Below the pieces are notes generated by a model. That model did no database searches. It had not been told where the DNA came from and saw nothing but the letters and a program-made list of their open reading frames with translations. From positions 1 through 56,024 of the forward strand of contig JAJDUQ010000220.1 in assembly GCA_022826505.1 (NCBI GenBank): DNA of 56,024 bases. Reading direction: 5' to 3'. A program made the position numbers and the translations under genes. Source of the stretch: Gammaproteobacteria bacterium. GTDB lineage: Bacteria > Pseudomonadota > Gammaproteobacteria > HK1. Of the stretch, positions 10,480 to 20,388 are shown piece after piece; within the stretch, counting starts at the first letter, position 1, and each line of letters begins with the position of its first letter.

Positions 10480-12816
10480 GTGACGATTGACACGATGACT
10501 CCATCGAGACTGGACCGCTACGCCGCCGCCATCCTGCACCGCCGGTGGCTGGTCGCCGTGCTCGCAACGCTCCTCATGCTGGTCGTGACCTCCGGCGCCC
10601 GCTTCATCGGAGTCACCAACGACTACCGCAGCCTGTTCGACGAGGACAACCCGCAGCTTGCCGTCCTCGACGCGCTCGAGGACACCTACACGGTGTCCAA
10701 GGCGGCGCTGATCGCGGTGGCTCCCCGGGGAGATCCGGCCCCGGAAGGTTCCATATTCACCCGCGAGACGCTGGCTGCCATCGAGGAGCTGACGGAGGCG
10801 GCGTGGCGCACGCCCCACTCCACCCGCGTCGACTCGCTCACCAACTACACGCACAGCGAGGCGCTCGACGACGACCTGATCGTCGAGCCGCTCGTCGAGG
10901 ACGCGGCGTCGCTGGACGATGCCGGTGTGGCCCGAGTGCGGGACATCGCACTGAACGCGGTCGAGATTGCCGGACGCCTGGTCTCCCGGGACGGACGCGT
11001 GGGCGGGGTGGCGGTGAGCTTCGTCCTGCCCGAGAACGCGGACGCCGCCACGGTCGAGATTACGGACCACCTCGGCGCCATGCTGGCCGAGGCCCGGGCG
11101 AACCATCCGGACCTCGCCTATTACCTCACCGGCGACGTCGTGATGGACCGCGCTTTCGCCGACACCACCCAGGACGAGATGCGAACCCTCGCGCCGCTGG
11201 TCTTCGTGGTCATCGTCGCCGCCGCCGCGGCCCTGCTGCGCTCGGTGTTCGGCACCCTTGCCCTGGTGATCACGCTGGTGTTCGTCGTCAACACCACGCT
11301 CGGGTTCGCCGGCTGGATCGGCACCGTGTTCAATCCCGCCAATTCCGGCGTGCCGATCATCGTCATGACCATCGCCGTCGCGCACTCGGTCCACATCGTC
11401 GCGGCCACCCTGGCCAACACGGGTCGCGGCCTGGGCAGACGCGAGGCGATTGCCGAATCGCTTCGCAGCAACGCCTGGCCGGTGTTTCTCACCACTGTCA
11501 CCACCGCGATCGGGTTCCTGAGCCTGAATGCTTCGGATTCGCCGCCGTTCCGGGTCCTCGGAAACCTGGTGGCGTTCGGCGTGCTCTGCGCCTTCGTCTA
11601 CTCCATGACCCTGCTGCCGGCGCTGCTCTGCATCGTGCCGCTGCGCACGCCTCGCGCCCGGGCCGCGGAGTCCGGCTTCTTCGACCGCCTCGGCGACTTC
11701 GTGGTCGCACGCCGCACCTTCCTGCTCGGGTTCGTCGGGGTCGTGGCCGCCGCGCTGCTCTCGGGCATCCCCCGCATCGAGCTGACCGACAACTGGACGC
11801 AGTACTTCGACGAGCGCTTCGAGTTCCGCCGCGATACGGACTTCGTCATCGAGAACCTGACCGGCATGGAGTCGCTGGAGTACTCGCTCGGCGCCGGCCG
11901 GGAAGGCGGCATCACCGATCCGGAGTATCTGCGCGCCGTCGACGCCTTCGCCGAATGGTTCCGGGACCAGTCCGAGATCATTCACGTCCAGGCGTTCCCC
12001 GACATCATGAAGCGCCTGAACCGGAACATGCACGGCGACGACCCGGCCTTCCATCGCCTGCCCGAGGATCCGGAACTCGCCGCGCAGTACCTGTTGCTCT
12101 ACGAGTTCTCGCTCCCGTTCGGGAGCGACCTCAACAACCGCATCGACGTCGGAAAGTCCGCGACACGCCTGACCGCCACGATGCTGAGCCTCACGTCCCG
12201 GCAGCAGCGCGAGCTCGATGCGCGCGCGCAAGCCTGGCTGCGCGCCAATGCGCCCGACCTCGCGACCGAGGCGTCAGGGGTCAGCATCGTGTTCGCTCAC
12301 CTCTCCCAACGAAACATCGAGAGCATGCTGCGCGGCACCATCATCGCCATGGCCCTCATTTCGCTGATCCTGGTCGGGGTCTTCAGGAGCGTGCGCCTCG
12401 GGCTCGTCAGTCTCGTGCCCAACTTCCTCCCCGCCGCCATGAGCTTCGGCCTGTGGGGCTACCTCGTCGGGCCGGTGGGTCTTGCCGGCTCCGTGATGGT
12501 CGCGATCGCCTTCGGAATCGTCGTGGACGACACGATCCACTTCATGAGCAAGTACCGGCAGGCCCGCGGCGAGGGCCTCCTCTCGCCCGACGCGGTGCGC
12601 TCCGCCTTCCGCAGCGTGGGCCATGCCCTGTGGACCACGACGGCGGTCCTGTCGCTGGGATTCCTGGTGTTCGCCTCGTCGGGTTTCGAGGTGAGCTGGG
12701 CGCTCGGCCTGATGGTCACCATGACCATCGTCCTCGCGCTCCTCGCCGACTTCCTCCTTCTTCCACCCCTGCTGATGGCCATCGATCGCGAGCGACGCCG
12801 AGGAGTTTCGGTATGA
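10480..12816 (+). CDS. RND superfamily (MMPL-type) transporter
   Basis: Large inner-membrane transporter with two repeats, each one membrane helix, a periplasmic domain, then a bundle of about five helices. First repeat: helix at residues 22-40, periplasmic part about 45-220, helix cluster 230-385. Second repeat: helix about 400-420, periplasmic part to 620, helix cluster 620-770. The motif [12 protein letters not shown] in the second bundle is characteristic of MMPL/SSD-type RND proteins, related to hopanoid and lipid exporters. The start shown is GTG; an ATG five codons later is an equally good choice. It lies 143 bases after the DUF2236 gene on the same strand. Lipid or terpenoid export is plausible for the family but not shown here. 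Confidence 0.85.
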   Translation: MTIDTMTPSRLDRYAAAILHRRWLVAVLATLLMLVVTSGARFIGVTNDYRSLFDEDNPQLAVLDALEDTYTVSKAALIAVAPRGDPAPEGSIFTRETLAAIEELTEAAWRTPHSTRVDSLTNYTHSEALDDDLIVEPLVEDAASLDDAGVARVRDIALNAVEIAGRLVSRDGRVGGVAVSFVLPENADAATVEITDHLGAMLAEARANHPDLAYYLTGDVVMDRAFADTTQDEMRTLAPLVFVVIVAAAAALLRSVFGTLALVITLVFVVNTTLGFAGWIGTVFNPANSGVPIIVMTIAVAHSVHIVAATLANTGRGLGRREAIAESLRSNAWPVFLTTVTTAIGFLSLNASDSPPFRVLGNLVAFGVLCAFVYSMTLLPALLCIVPLRTPRARAAESGFFDRLGDFVVARRTFLLGFVGVVAAALLSGIPRIELTDNWTQYFDERFEFRRDTDFVIENLTGMESLEYSLGAGREGGITDPEYLRAVDAFAEWFRDQSEIIHVQAFPDIMKRLNRNMHGDDPAFHRLPEDPELAAQYLLLYEFSLPFGSDLNNRIDVGKSATRLTATMLSLTSRQQRELDARAQAWLRANAPDLATEASGVSIVFAHLSQRNIESMLRGTIIAMALISLILVGVFRSVRLGLVSLVPNFLPAAMSFGLWGYLVGPVGLAGSVMVAIAFGIVVDDTIHFMSKYRQARGEGLLSPDAVRSAFRSVGHALWTTTAVLSLGFLVFASSGFEVSWALGLMVTMTIVLALLADFLLLPPLLMAIDRERRRGVSV

Positions 12817-12853
12817 GCTTCGCGATCGACGTGTTGGCGCAGCCGGTGTGGGT

Positions 12854-13804
12854 TCAGCGCTCCTCGGCGACCAGCAGCTCACGCGGCAATCTGAAGGTGA
12901 CGTTCTCCTCGATGCCGTCGACATCGATCACGGTGATGTCGAACAGTTCGCCGAGACGGTCGATCAGTGCCTGCACGAGTTCTTCCGGGGCCGACGCACC
13001 GGCCGTGACCCCCACCGTGCGCGCGCCGTCCAACCAGACGGGATTCAAGCCGCCGGCGTCGGGAATCAGATAGCTGTCGGTGCCGGCCTCGTCGCCGATT
13101 TCCTGCAACCGGTTCGAGTTCGAGCTGTAGTCGGCGCCGATCACCAGAATCACGTCGCAACGTTCCGCCAGCAACCGTACCGCGCTCTGACGGTTCTGCG
13201 TCGCGTAGCAGATGTCCTTGACGTCGGGACCCCGGATTTGCGGAAAACGCGCTTTCAACGCCGCGATGATTTCGCGCGTGTCGTCGACGCTGAGCGTCGT
13301 TTGCGTCACGTATGCGAGCCTTGCCGGATTGGCAGGCCGCAAGGTCGCCACATCGTCCACATTCGACACCAGGTGAACGGTGCCCGTCACCTGTCCCATC
13401 GTGCCCTCGACCTCCGGGTGTCCCTGGTGTCCGATGAGGGCGATCTCGTAATGCTGCCGCGCGTATCGCCGTGTCTCGTTGTGTACCTTGCTCACCAGCG
13501 GACAGGTCGCGTCGATCACCCTCAAGCCACGGACTCCGGCGTCGTCCTCGACCTTGCGGGACACGCCATGGGCGCTGAACACGGTGATGGCGCCCTGCGG
13601 AACGTCTTCGATTTCTTCGACGAACACCGCCCCCTTTTGGCGCAGGCGGTCGACGACGTGCTTGTTGTGGACGATTTCGTGCCGTACGTAGACCGGCGGG
13701 CCATGGACTTCCAGCGCTCGTTCGACAATGTCGACAGCTCGCACCACTCCGGCGCAGAAACCCCTGGGCTGCGCGAGCAGAACGTTCAACGCTTGCCTGG
13801 CCAC
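12854..13804 (-). CDS. ispH: 4-hydroxy-3-methylbut-2-enyl diphosphate reductase
   Basis: Last enzyme of the MEP isoprenoid pathway: an iron-sulfur enzyme that reduces HMBPP to IPP and DMAPP. All three cluster cysteines are present: Cys17 (PRGFCAGV), Cys101 (DATCPLV) and Cys199 (ICYATQNRQ). The catalytic glutamate lies in GHPEVEGT (about residue 133), and SAHGVS and the serine/asparagine substrate motif ([10 protein letters not shown]) are intact. The 316-residue length is normal. It is transcribed divergently from dxs, the first enzyme of the same pathway, so both ends of the pathway may share a control region (13805-13954). Confidence 0.97.
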   Translation of the reverse strand: MARQALNVLLAQPRGFCAGVVRAVDIVERALEVHGPPVYVRHEIVHNKHVVDRLRQKGAVFVEEIEDVPQGAITVFSAHGVSRKVEDDAGVRGLRVIDATCPLVSKVHNETRRYARQHYEIALIGHQGHPEVEGTMGQVTGTVHLVSNVDDVATLRPANPARLAYVTQTTLSVDDTREIIAALKARFPQIRGPDVKDICYATQNRQSAVRLLAERCDVILVIGADYSSNSNRLQEIGDEAGTDSYLIPDAGGLNPVWLDGARTVGVTAGASAPEELVQALIDRLGELFDITVIDVDGIEENVTFRLPRELLVAEER

Positions 13805-13842
13805 GTGGATTCTCCCGAAGTCGCTGTGGGAATTCGATTGAC

Positions 13843-13857
13843 CTCAATTGTATTGAG
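13843..13857. promoter_or_regulatory. palindrome in the ispH/dxs divergent region
   Basis: CTCAATTGTATTGAG is a perfect 6+3+6 inverted repeat lying 39 bases before the ispH start and about 100 bases before dxs. Its position between two divergent genes of one pathway makes it a candidate operator. I do not recognise the regulator; it does not match a typical FNR or LexA box. Confidence 0.35.
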
Positions 13858-13954
13858 ACGGCTCGATGGTTGTAGATCGAATCCTTATCTGTACTCTAGG
13901 GACAACTCATACGCCGGGATGCGGCCACGCCCCCCTCGATCGGGTACCGGAACA

Positions 13955-15871
13955 TTGAATACGCACGAACACTATCCCCTGCTGTTCGCAATGCAGACCC
14001 CGTCGGATCTCCGCCGACTGCCGGAGCGCAAGCTGCACGACGTGGCCCGGGAGCTGCGCCGTTACCTCGTCGAGAGCGTCTCGCAGTCGGGTGGCCACTT
14101 CGCGGCCGGTCTCGGGGCGGTCGAGCTCACCGTCGCACTGCACTACCTCTACAACACGCCGCACGACCGCATCGTGTGGGATGTCGGGCATCAGAGCTAC
14201 CCGCACAAGATTCTCACCGGACGACGCGACCGGATGCACACGGTGCGCAAGCGGGGCGGAGTCTCGCCGTTCCCCAAGCGAAGCGAGAGCCCCTACGACA
14301 CCTTCGGGGTCGGTCACGCAGGCACGTCGATCGGCGCGGCCGCGGGGATGGCGATTGCGGCGGAACGCACCGGGAGCGACCGCAAGGTCGTTGCCGTCAT
14401 CGGCGATGGCGGCCTCACCTGCGGCATGGCGTTCGAAGCGCTGAATCATGCCGGCGGCGCCGGGGCCAACCTGCTCGTCGTCTTCAACGACAACGAGATG
14501 TCGATCTCGCCGAACGTCGGTGCGCTTACGAACCGATTCGCCCAGCTCCTCTCCAGCCGGCTTTACGCGACGGTGAAGGAGAGTGGCAAGAAGGTCTTCA
14601 GCCGGATACCCCCGGTGCAGGAGTTCGCACGCCGCGCCGAGGAGCACGTCAAGGGCCTGATCGTGCCCGGAGCGCTGTTCGAGGAGTTCGGCTTCAACTA
14701 CGTCGGTCCCATCGACGGACACGATCTGAACGCCCTGCTCCCGACGATGAAGAACCTCAAGCGCCTCGGCGGGCCGCAGCTTCTGCACGTCGTCACCCGC
14801 AAGGGCAAGGGCTACGGGCCGGCGGAGTCGGACCCGGTCAAGTACCACGGCATCGGATCTCCGTTCGACCCGGCGGTCGGAATCGTGCCCGGTCCGAAGC
14901 CCGCGACGGCACGGCCGACGTACTCCCAGGTCTTCGGGGACTGGCTGTGCGACATGGCCGAGCGCGACAAGCGGCTCGTCGCCATCACTCCCGCGATGCG
15001 CGAGGGCTCGAAGATGGAGCGGTTCGAGCAGCTCCATCCCGAGCGGTACTTCGACGTCGCGATCGCCGAGCAGCACGCCGTCACCTTCGCGGCGGGGCTC
15101 GCGTGCGAGGGGCTGAAGCCGGTGGTGGCAATCTACTCGACGTTCCTCCAGCGGGCATACGACCAGGTCGTTCACGACGTGGTGATTCAGGACCTTGCGG
15201 TGATGTTCGCGATCGACCGTGCCGGCGTGGTGGGGGGCGACGGACCGACGCACGCCGGCGCGTACGACGTGACGTACCTGCGCTGCCTGCCGAACATCGT
15301 GGTGATGACCCCGGCCGACGAGAACGAGACCCGCCGGATGCTCTGCACCGGATTCCTGCATGACGGGCCGAGCGCGGTGCGTTATCCGCGCGGCGCGGGC
15401 CCGGGCGTGCCGGTGGAGGCCGAGATGTCGGCGATCCCTGTCGGCAAGGCCGAGGAGCGGCGTCGCGGGACCGGGATCGCGTTCCTGTCGTTCGGGCCCT
15501 TGCTCGACCATGTCATGGAGGTCGCCGAAGGACTCGACGCGACCGTGTTCAACATGCGCTTCGTCAAGCCGCTGGACGAAGACGCGGTGCTGTCGCTCGC
15601 CCGCGATCACGAACTGCTGGTGACGGTGGAGGAGAATGCGGTGGGCGGGGCCGGAGGCGCGGTAAGCGAGTGCCTGGCCGCCAACGGGACGACCTGCCGA
15701 GTCCTGCAGCTCGGGCTCCCCGACCGGTTCATCGAGCACGGGGGCCGTGGCGACATGCTCGCCGACGCCGGGCTCGATGCCGCCGGCATCGCCCGCTCCG
15801 TGGACGAGCATCTCACCCGATGCCGGATTGCCCCGGGCCGGGAAAGGCCGCCCGATGGAGATTCCGCCTGA
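13955..15871 (+). CDS. dxs: 1-deoxy-D-xylulose-5-phosphate synthase
   Basis: Thiamine-diphosphate enzyme that condenses pyruvate and glyceraldehyde 3-phosphate, the first step of the MEP pathway. Clear signatures are [20 protein letters not shown], the [17 protein letters not shown] segment, the ThDP motif [20 protein letters not shown] with NDNEMSIS, and [15 protein letters not shown] with FLQRAYDQV in the pyrimidine domain. The start is uncertain. The ATG at 13991 would remove a Tyr-Pro-Leu stretch that aligns with the N-terminus of the E. coli enzyme. A TTG at 13955 places Tyr-Pro at residues 7-8, as in E. coli, and an ATG at 13919 is also in frame. With the TTG start the protein is 638 residues, close to the usual 620-640. 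Confidence 0.95.
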   Translation: MNTHEHYPLLFAMQTPSDLRRLPERKLHDVARELRRYLVESVSQSGGHFAAGLGAVELTVALHYLYNTPHDRIVWDVGHQSYPHKILTGRRDRMHTVRKRGGVSPFPKRSESPYDTFGVGHAGTSIGAAAGMAIAAERTGSDRKVVAVIGDGGLTCGMAFEALNHAGGAGANLLVVFNDNEMSISPNVGALTNRFAQLLSSRLYATVKESGKKVFSRIPPVQEFARRAEEHVKGLIVPGALFEEFGFNYVGPIDGHDLNALLPTMKNLKRLGGPQLLHVVTRKGKGYGPAESDPVKYHGIGSPFDPAVGIVPGPKPATARPTYSQVFGDWLCDMAERDKRLVAITPAMREGSKMERFEQLHPERYFDVAIAEQHAVTFAAGLACEGLKPVVAIYSTFLQRAYDQVVHDVVIQDLAVMFAIDRAGVVGGDGPTHAGAYDVTYLRCLPNIVVMTPADENETRRMLCTGFLHDGPSAVRYPRGAGPGVPVEAEMSAIPVGKAEERRRGTGIAFLSFGPLLDHVMEVAEGLDATVFNMRFVKPLDEDAVLSLARDHELLVTVEENAVGGAGGAVSECLAANGTTCRVLQLGLPDRFIEHGGRGDMLADAGLDAAGIARSVDEHLTRCRIAPGRERPPDGDSA

Positions 15872-15996
15872 CCGCGCCTGACAGGTCGGGTCACCGGCGC
15901 AAGCAGAGGGCCGGCTTTGCCGAACACGCCGGTCGTGGGCTTGCCCGCAATTGCCGATGGAACCGAACCGGTGAGGCTCCCGCCCGCCGCCGGCCC

Positions 15997-16016
15997 CGCT
16001 CGCGAGACGGCGAGCG
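15997..16016. terminator. hairpin between convergent dxs and ptsI
   Basis: CGCTCGC (15997-16003) pairs with GCGAGCG (16010-16016) around a 6-base loop in the gap between the convergent dxs and ptsI genes. There is no T-run, so a terminator role is inferred from position. Confidence 0.4.
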
Positions 16017-16064
16017 CCTTCCAACCGTCGGGTTCCACCGATTCGCGAAGCGAGGCCGGCGCCG

Positions 16065-17807
16065 TCAGCTTCCGGTGCGATTCAGCTCCTCGACGAGCGA
16101 ATGGCGCGTCGTGGCACGGGTGGAACGCAGGATGCGCCGAGTGATCTTCCGGGCGGCCGCGATCCGCGTCTCACCGATAATCTGCTTGACCTCCAGCAGC
16201 GCGTTCGGATGCACCGAGAATTCACGCAGTCCCATGCCCAGAAGCAGCTTCGTGTAGCGTGAGTCGCCCGCCATTTCCCCGCACATCGCGACCGGAACGC
16301 CCTCCTTGCGCCCGGCGCCGATGGTGGTCGCGATCAGTCGCAGTACCGCCGGATGCAGCGGGTCGTAGAGGTAGCTCACCTCGTCGTCGACGCGATCGAT
16401 GGCGATGGTGTACTGGATGAGGTCGTTGGTCCCGATGGAGAGAAAGTCGAGCCGACGAGCGAAGATGTCGGCACAGATGGCGGCGGCCGGAACCTCGATC
16501 ATCGCGCCGACCGGCATCGAGGCATCGTAGGGCTCGCCGCGGGTGTCGAGCTCGCGCTTGCTCTCGCGTACGATCCGCAGCACCTGGTCGAGTTCGGTGG
16601 TGTTCGCGAGCATCGGGATCATCATGCGCACCGGACCGCACGCCGACGCCCGCAGGATGGCCCGAATCTGCGGTCGGAACAGGCTCTGGTCCTTCAGGCA
16701 CAGCCGCACCGCACGCAGGCCGAGGGCCGGGTTGGAGGTGGCCGGCGCATCCGGACGGGCGCCGTCGACCTGCTTGTCCGCGCCGAGGTCGAGGGTGCGA
16801 ATGGTCACCGGGGCACCCTTGAGCGCTGCCACGAGCTCGGTGTAGGCCTCGAACTGCTCCTGCTCGTCCGGCGGGTCGCGGCGATTCATGAACAGGAACT
16901 CGGTCCGATAGAGGCCGACTCCGGCCGCACCGTCACGCACCGCGCCGGTGGACTCGCCGGGCAGCTCGACATTTGCCTGCAGCACCACCGGCTCTCCGTC
17001 CGCAGTCACCGTCGGTGTCGATCGCAGCTTGCGCCGCGCCGCCCTGATTCGCGCGATTTCCCGCTGCCGGCGCGTATAGAACCGTTTGACGAGATCGGTC
17101 GGAGAGACGATGACCACGCCCTGACCTCCGTCGAGCACCACCTCGTCCCCGTCGCGCAGGAGCGCGGCCGAACGGTGCAGCCCCACGACGGCGGGAATGT
17201 TCAGGCTGCGGGCGAGAATCGCGGTGTGCGAGTTCGGACCGCCGAACTCGGTCATGAACCCGGCGACGCCCTGGTGCTGCATGAGCACGGTGTCGGCCGG
17301 GGTCAGATCGTCGGCGTAGATGATCCTTCCCGCGGCGCCCTCACCCGAGGGCGGTGTGGTCCCGCGCTCGCCCTGGAGATGAACCTGCACACGGTTGACG
17401 ACGTGCTCGACGTCGTCCTTGCGGGTGCGCAGGTACGGGTCGTCCATCGCGTCGAAGACCGCGACCAGCGCGTCGCATTCCAGCTTGAGCGCCCACTCCG
17501 CGTTGCACCGCGTCTCGCGAATGTAGGTGATGGGCGCGATGGAAATCGCCTCGTCTTCCAGCATCAGCAGATGGGTGTCGATGAATGCCGCGATCTCCTT
17601 CGGCGTCCCTTCCGGTATGCGGGCCTTCACCGCTCGAAGCTCGAGTCGCGCCGCGTCCACGGCCTGCCCGAACCGCTCGACCTCGGCGTCGACAAGCGAC
17701 GGATCGAGCCTGCGTTCGGTCACTTCGGCCGCGCCACGATCCACCGCGTGCACCCGCCCGATGGCAACGCCCCTGGAAGCACTGATGCCGTGAATAATGA
17801 ACGTCAT
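16065..17807 (-). CDS. ptsI: PTS enzyme I (phosphoenolpyruvate-protein phosphotransferase)
   Basis: Transfers phosphate from phosphoenolpyruvate to HPr. The phosphorylated histidine is His194 in FGGPNSHTAILARS; the C-terminal PEP-binding barrel carries GLYRTEFLFMNR, the SIGTNDLIQY segment and the active cysteine in VAMCGEMAGD. The length is 580 residues. There is no N-terminal GAF domain, so this is PtsI-like rather than the nitrogen-type PtsP. The frame is open further upstream, but MTFIIHGISASRG at 17807 is the natural N-terminus. It lies 25 bases after ptsH in the hemC-hemD-ptsH-ptsI cluster. No sugar-specific EII gene is visible, so the pair may serve a regulatory or incomplete PTS. Confidence 0.95.
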   Translation of the reverse strand: MTFIIHGISASRGVAIGRVHAVDRGAAEVTERRLDPSLVDAEVERFGQAVDAARLELRAVKARIPEGTPKEIAAFIDTHLLMLEDEAISIAPITYIRETRCNAEWALKLECDALVAVFDAMDDPYLRTRKDDVEHVVNRVQVHLQGERGTTPPSGEGAAGRIIYADDLTPADTVLMQHQGVAGFMTEFGGPNSHTAILARSLNIPAVVGLHRSAALLRDGDEVVLDGGQGVVIVSPTDLVKRFYTRRQREIARIRAARRKLRSTPTVTADGEPVVLQANVELPGESTGAVRDGAAGVGLYRTEFLFMNRRDPPDEQEQFEAYTELVAALKGAPVTIRTLDLGADKQVDGARPDAPATSNPALGLRAVRLCLKDQSLFRPQIRAILRASACGPVRMMIPMLANTTELDQVLRIVRESKRELDTRGEPYDASMPVGAMIEVPAAAICADIFARRLDFLSIGTNDLIQYTIAIDRVDDEVSYLYDPLHPAVLRLIATTIGAGRKEGVPVAMCGEMAGDSRYTKLLLGMGLREFSVHPNALLEVKQIIGETRIAAARKITRRILRSTRATTRHSLVEELNRTGS

Positions 17808-17832
17808 CTCCGATCCTGCCGCGCGCCGCCCG

Positions 17833-18111
17833 TCATTCCGACTCGTCGAATCGTCCCGCGACGAGACGCTCGATGGCCGCCACCGCCTCGGCCGCATCCG
17901 GTCCCTGCGCCGCGACCTCCACGTCGGTCCCCTTGGACGCGGCGAGCATCATGACCTGCATGATGCTCTTCGCGTCGGCCTCGCGACCGGCGCGGTACAT
18001 CCGGATTCGCGACTCGAACCCGGATGCGAGGTCGATGAGCTTTGCCGCCGCCCGCGCGTGCAAGCCGAGCTTGTTGACGATCGTCATCGTCTTGCGGACT
18101 TCGGTGCTCAT
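17833..18111 (-). CDS. ptsH: phosphocarrier protein HPr
   Basis: Small (92-residue) phosphocarrier that receives phosphate from enzyme I. The active histidine is His18 in KLGLHARAA. The regulatory-serine region is also conserved (KSIMQVMMLAAS, Ser49), which in many proteobacteria is the target of HPr kinase. Its start lies 1 base after the hemD stop codon, and ptsI follows 25 bases later, so all three are almost certainly on one transcript. This gene lies in a frame that extends well upstream; the ATG at 18111 was chosen because it gives the canonical HPr N-terminus. Confidence 0.93.
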   Translation of the reverse strand: MSTEVRKTMTIVNKLGLHARAAAKLIDLASGFESRIRMYRAGREADAKSIMQVMMLAASKGTDVEVAAQGPDAAEAVAAIERLVAGRFDESE

Positions 18112-18112
18112 C

Positions 18113-18937
18113 CTACCCGTGGTCCGACGGGGCGTCGCCCGGTCTTGCACCATCGCGCGTCGAGCTGGCGACGGCCCGAGCAGTGGCTTCGACGATGGAC
18201 GCGGCGTCCGCGCCGCGGGCCACCGCGATCCGCGACAGGTTGCGGGCTCGCCCGATGCCGGCAATTCGTTCGCTGACGGTGACGACGGTGCGACGGGCCA
18301 ACCAGGAGGTCGTCCACGGCGCCGCATCGAGCAGGTTCTCGAGTGTCTCGGCGCTCGTCGCGGTGACGACGTCGACCGAATCGCGCACCCGTTCGAGCGT
18401 CTCCGCCATCGCTGCCGGAGCCCGGCGGCGGTACACGTTCGCCTCCAGCACTTGCGCGCCACGCGAGCGGAGTTCTCTCGCGAGGAGGTCGCGTCCGCCT
18501 TCGCCCTTGACCACTGCGACGAGCCGGCCCGCCACGCGACCGGCGACAAGCTGCGGGCAGGCGAGCAGTCCCTCGCTGTCGAATCGGCCGGTCGGGGTGC
18601 GGACTTCGGTCACCCCGTGAAGACGCAGCGCCCTTGCGGTCGCCTCGCCGACCGCGAGCACCTCCTGCGGCAATCGAGCCTGTTCCCCGCCGCACGGCAA
18701 CCTGAAGAATCCATCCACTGCGTTCACGCTCGTGAACACGACGGCGGAGACCTCGGCCAGTCGTTCGCGCAGGCGCTCCGCCGAACCGGTGTCGTCGACC
18801 GGAGCGATTGCGAGCGCGGGTACACGGAACACCTCCGCGCCCTCGTCCACGAATGCATCCGCAAGCCGTCCCGCAGCGGGCTCGGGCCGGGTGACCAGTA
18901 CCCCGACGCCATGCAGACGCCCCGTGCGACCACTCAT
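18113..18937 (-). CDS. hemD: uroporphyrinogen-III synthase
   Basis: Cyclises hydroxymethylbilane, with inversion of ring D, to uroporphyrinogen III in tetrapyrrole biosynthesis. The 274-residue protein starts with the family's VLVTRPEPAAGRLADAF and has the FTSVNAVDGFF segment and a late VTATSAETLENLL segment. HemD proteins diverge strongly, so the call rests partly on its position 7 bases after hemC. It is tightly coupled to ptsH downstream, with a 1-base gap. Confidence 0.93.
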   Translation of the reverse strand: MSGRTGRLHGVGVLVTRPEPAAGRLADAFVDEGAEVFRVPALAIAPVDDTGSAERLRERLAEVSAVVFTSVNAVDGFFRLPCGGEQARLPQEVLAVGEATARALRLHGVTEVRTPTGRFDSEGLLACPQLVAGRVAGRLVAVVKGEGGRDLLARELRSRGAQVLEANVYRRRAPAAMAETLERVRDSVDVVTATSAETLENLLDAAPWTTSWLARRTVVTVSERIAGIGRARNLSRIAVARGADAASIVEATARAVASSTRDGARPGDAPSDHG

Positions 18938-18944
18938 TGGCCCG

Positions 18945-19877
18945 TCACGGTGCGGTCATCGCGTAGATACTCGCCAGGATCGCACCGGCGCCCTGCTTCA
19001 GGACCGCGTCCGCGGCCTCGCCGCCCAGCGCTTCCGCGTTCTCCGCACCGCCTCGAACCTGCGACCGCAGCACGGTCGCACCGTCCAGGCTCGCTACCAG
19101 TCCGCGCAGGCTCATGGCCCCGCCGTCGAGGAACGCGTAGGCCGCTATCGGGACCTGGCATCCGCCCTCGAGCCGCCGGTTGAAAGCCCGCTCCGAGAGC
19201 ACGCACGCGGTAGTGCGCGAGCACGCGAGCGGCGCAATCAGCGATTCCACGCGCGTGTCTCCGCGACGGCACTCGATGCCGAGCGCACCCTGGCCCGCCG
19301 CGGGGAGCATCGTGGACACCCCGAGCGGTTCGGTCACCCGCGAGCCGTGGCCGCCGCGCTCCAGGCCGGACACCGCGAGGACGATAGCGTCGAAGTCGCC
19401 GTCGTCGAGCCGCCGCAATCGGGTGTCGACGCCGCCGCGCAGGTTCTCGATGCGCAGGTCCGGGCGATGCGCCGCAAGCTGACAACGGCGGCGCAGGCTC
19501 GACGTGCCCACCGACGCTCCGGCCGGCAGCTCCCCGAGTCCGGCGAAGCGCGTGGAGACGAGCGCGTCGCGCGGATCCGCGCGGGCCATGATGATCGGCA
19601 GGTGAAGCTCGGGCGGAAGCTCCACCGGCACGTCCTTCATCGAATGCACCGCGATGTCCGCGCGGTCGTCGAGCAGCGCAAGCTCCAGCTCCTTGATGAA
19701 GAGTCCCTTGCCGCCGACCCTGGCGAGCGGCGCGTCGAGCATCTTGTCGCCGCTCGTGCGCATCGCGACGAGCTCGACTCCGAGCCCCGGATTCCGTTCG
19801 CGCAGAGCGCCGGCGACATGCTCCGCCTGCCACAGCGCGAGTGGACTTCTTCGGGTCGCAATTCTCAGGTCGGTCAC
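18945..19877 (-). CDS. hemC: porphobilinogen deaminase (hydroxymethylbilane synthase)
   Basis: Polymerises four porphobilinogens into hydroxymethylbilane. It begins with GTG at 19877 (TDLRIATRRSPLALWQAEHV), preceded by GAGGAG about 11 bases upstream. The HSMKDVP motif (residues 78-84), SSLRRRCQL and NLRGGVDTRLRRL are all present. Cys240 in EGGCQVPIAAYA is the dipyrromethane cofactor attachment site. The 310-residue length is normal. It is the first gene of the hemC-hemD-ptsH-ptsI cluster and is divergent from gshB across 511 bases. Confidence 0.96.
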   Translation of the reverse strand: MTDLRIATRRSPLALWQAEHVAGALRERNPGLGVELVAMRTSGDKMLDAPLARVGGKGLFIKELELALLDDRADIAVHSMKDVPVELPPELHLPIIMARADPRDALVSTRFAGLGELPAGASVGTSSLRRRCQLAAHRPDLRIENLRGGVDTRLRRLDDGDFDAIVLAVSGLERGGHGSRVTEPLGVSTMLPAAGQGALGIECRRGDTRVESLIAPLACSRTTACVLSERAFNRRLEGGCQVPIAAYAFLDGGAMSLRGLVASLDGATVLRSQVRGGAENAEALGGEAADAVLKQGAGAILASIYAMTAP

Positions 19878-20388
19878 TGCGATTCGATCTCCTCGCGGTT
19901 CCTGCCCGCCGCCGGGGTTCGGGCACGCGGTTCGGGCTCGATACGTCGACGCGGCCCGCACCCCGTACCCTGCCCGCGCGGCCGACCGCCGGCTTCGCGT
20001 CATCGGGTCAATGCTAAGGCGCGGCTCGAACCGCGCGCAAACCGATCCCCGAATCCGCGCCGCAGCTTCCCCGCGCGGGCGTTCTGCGCGCGGTCGAGCC
20101 CGGTCTCGAGCGAGCTGTCGCCAAGTGCGCGGTCGTACCGCCCGAAGCCGGCCGCCGGACCGTCGCCGCTCCTGCGGGCGCGGCACCCGCGCACCCGGGA
20201 ATTCAGCCGCGTACCCGCGGAATGGGTGGACCTTGCAGAGGCGACACCCGCGCACCCGGGAACGCAACCCTTGCTCCCGCCTGCGGCTCCCTGGTCGGAG
20301 ACAACTTGCCGTGCGCTTTGCGTGCGGCTCGATCGCTGCGATCATCGCGCTCTCGGCATGGCCCCGACAGGGCGGACAAGGAGCGGGA
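19878..20388. other. 511-base divergent intergenic region hemC/gshB
   Basis: No credible gene is present although frames are open on both strands because of the high GC content. The region carries the GC-rich direct repeat listed at 20184-20262, a small palindrome CCGCGTACCCGCGG (20207-20220), and, at its right end, AAGGAG (about 20378-20383) as the ribosome binding site of gshB. The promoters of both genes should lie here. Confidence 0.5.
20184..20262 (+). repeat. two copies of an 18-base GC-rich repeat
   Basis: CACCCGCGCACCCGGGAA occurs at 20184-20201 and again at 20245-20262, 61 bases apart. A related sequence (GGACGCCCGCGCGCCCGGGAG) occurs at 25251-25271 as one arm of a perfect hairpin. 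This looks like a dispersed extragenic repeat family rather than a CRISPR. Confidence 0.5.

Noticed and set aside
10545..13073. An 842-codon plus-strand frame over the MMPL transporter
   Set aside because: Alternate frame of the transporter; highly Arg/Pro-rich with no membrane segments.
20184..20262. CRISPR array
   Set aside because: Only two repeat copies, no regular spacer series and no cas genes in the window.
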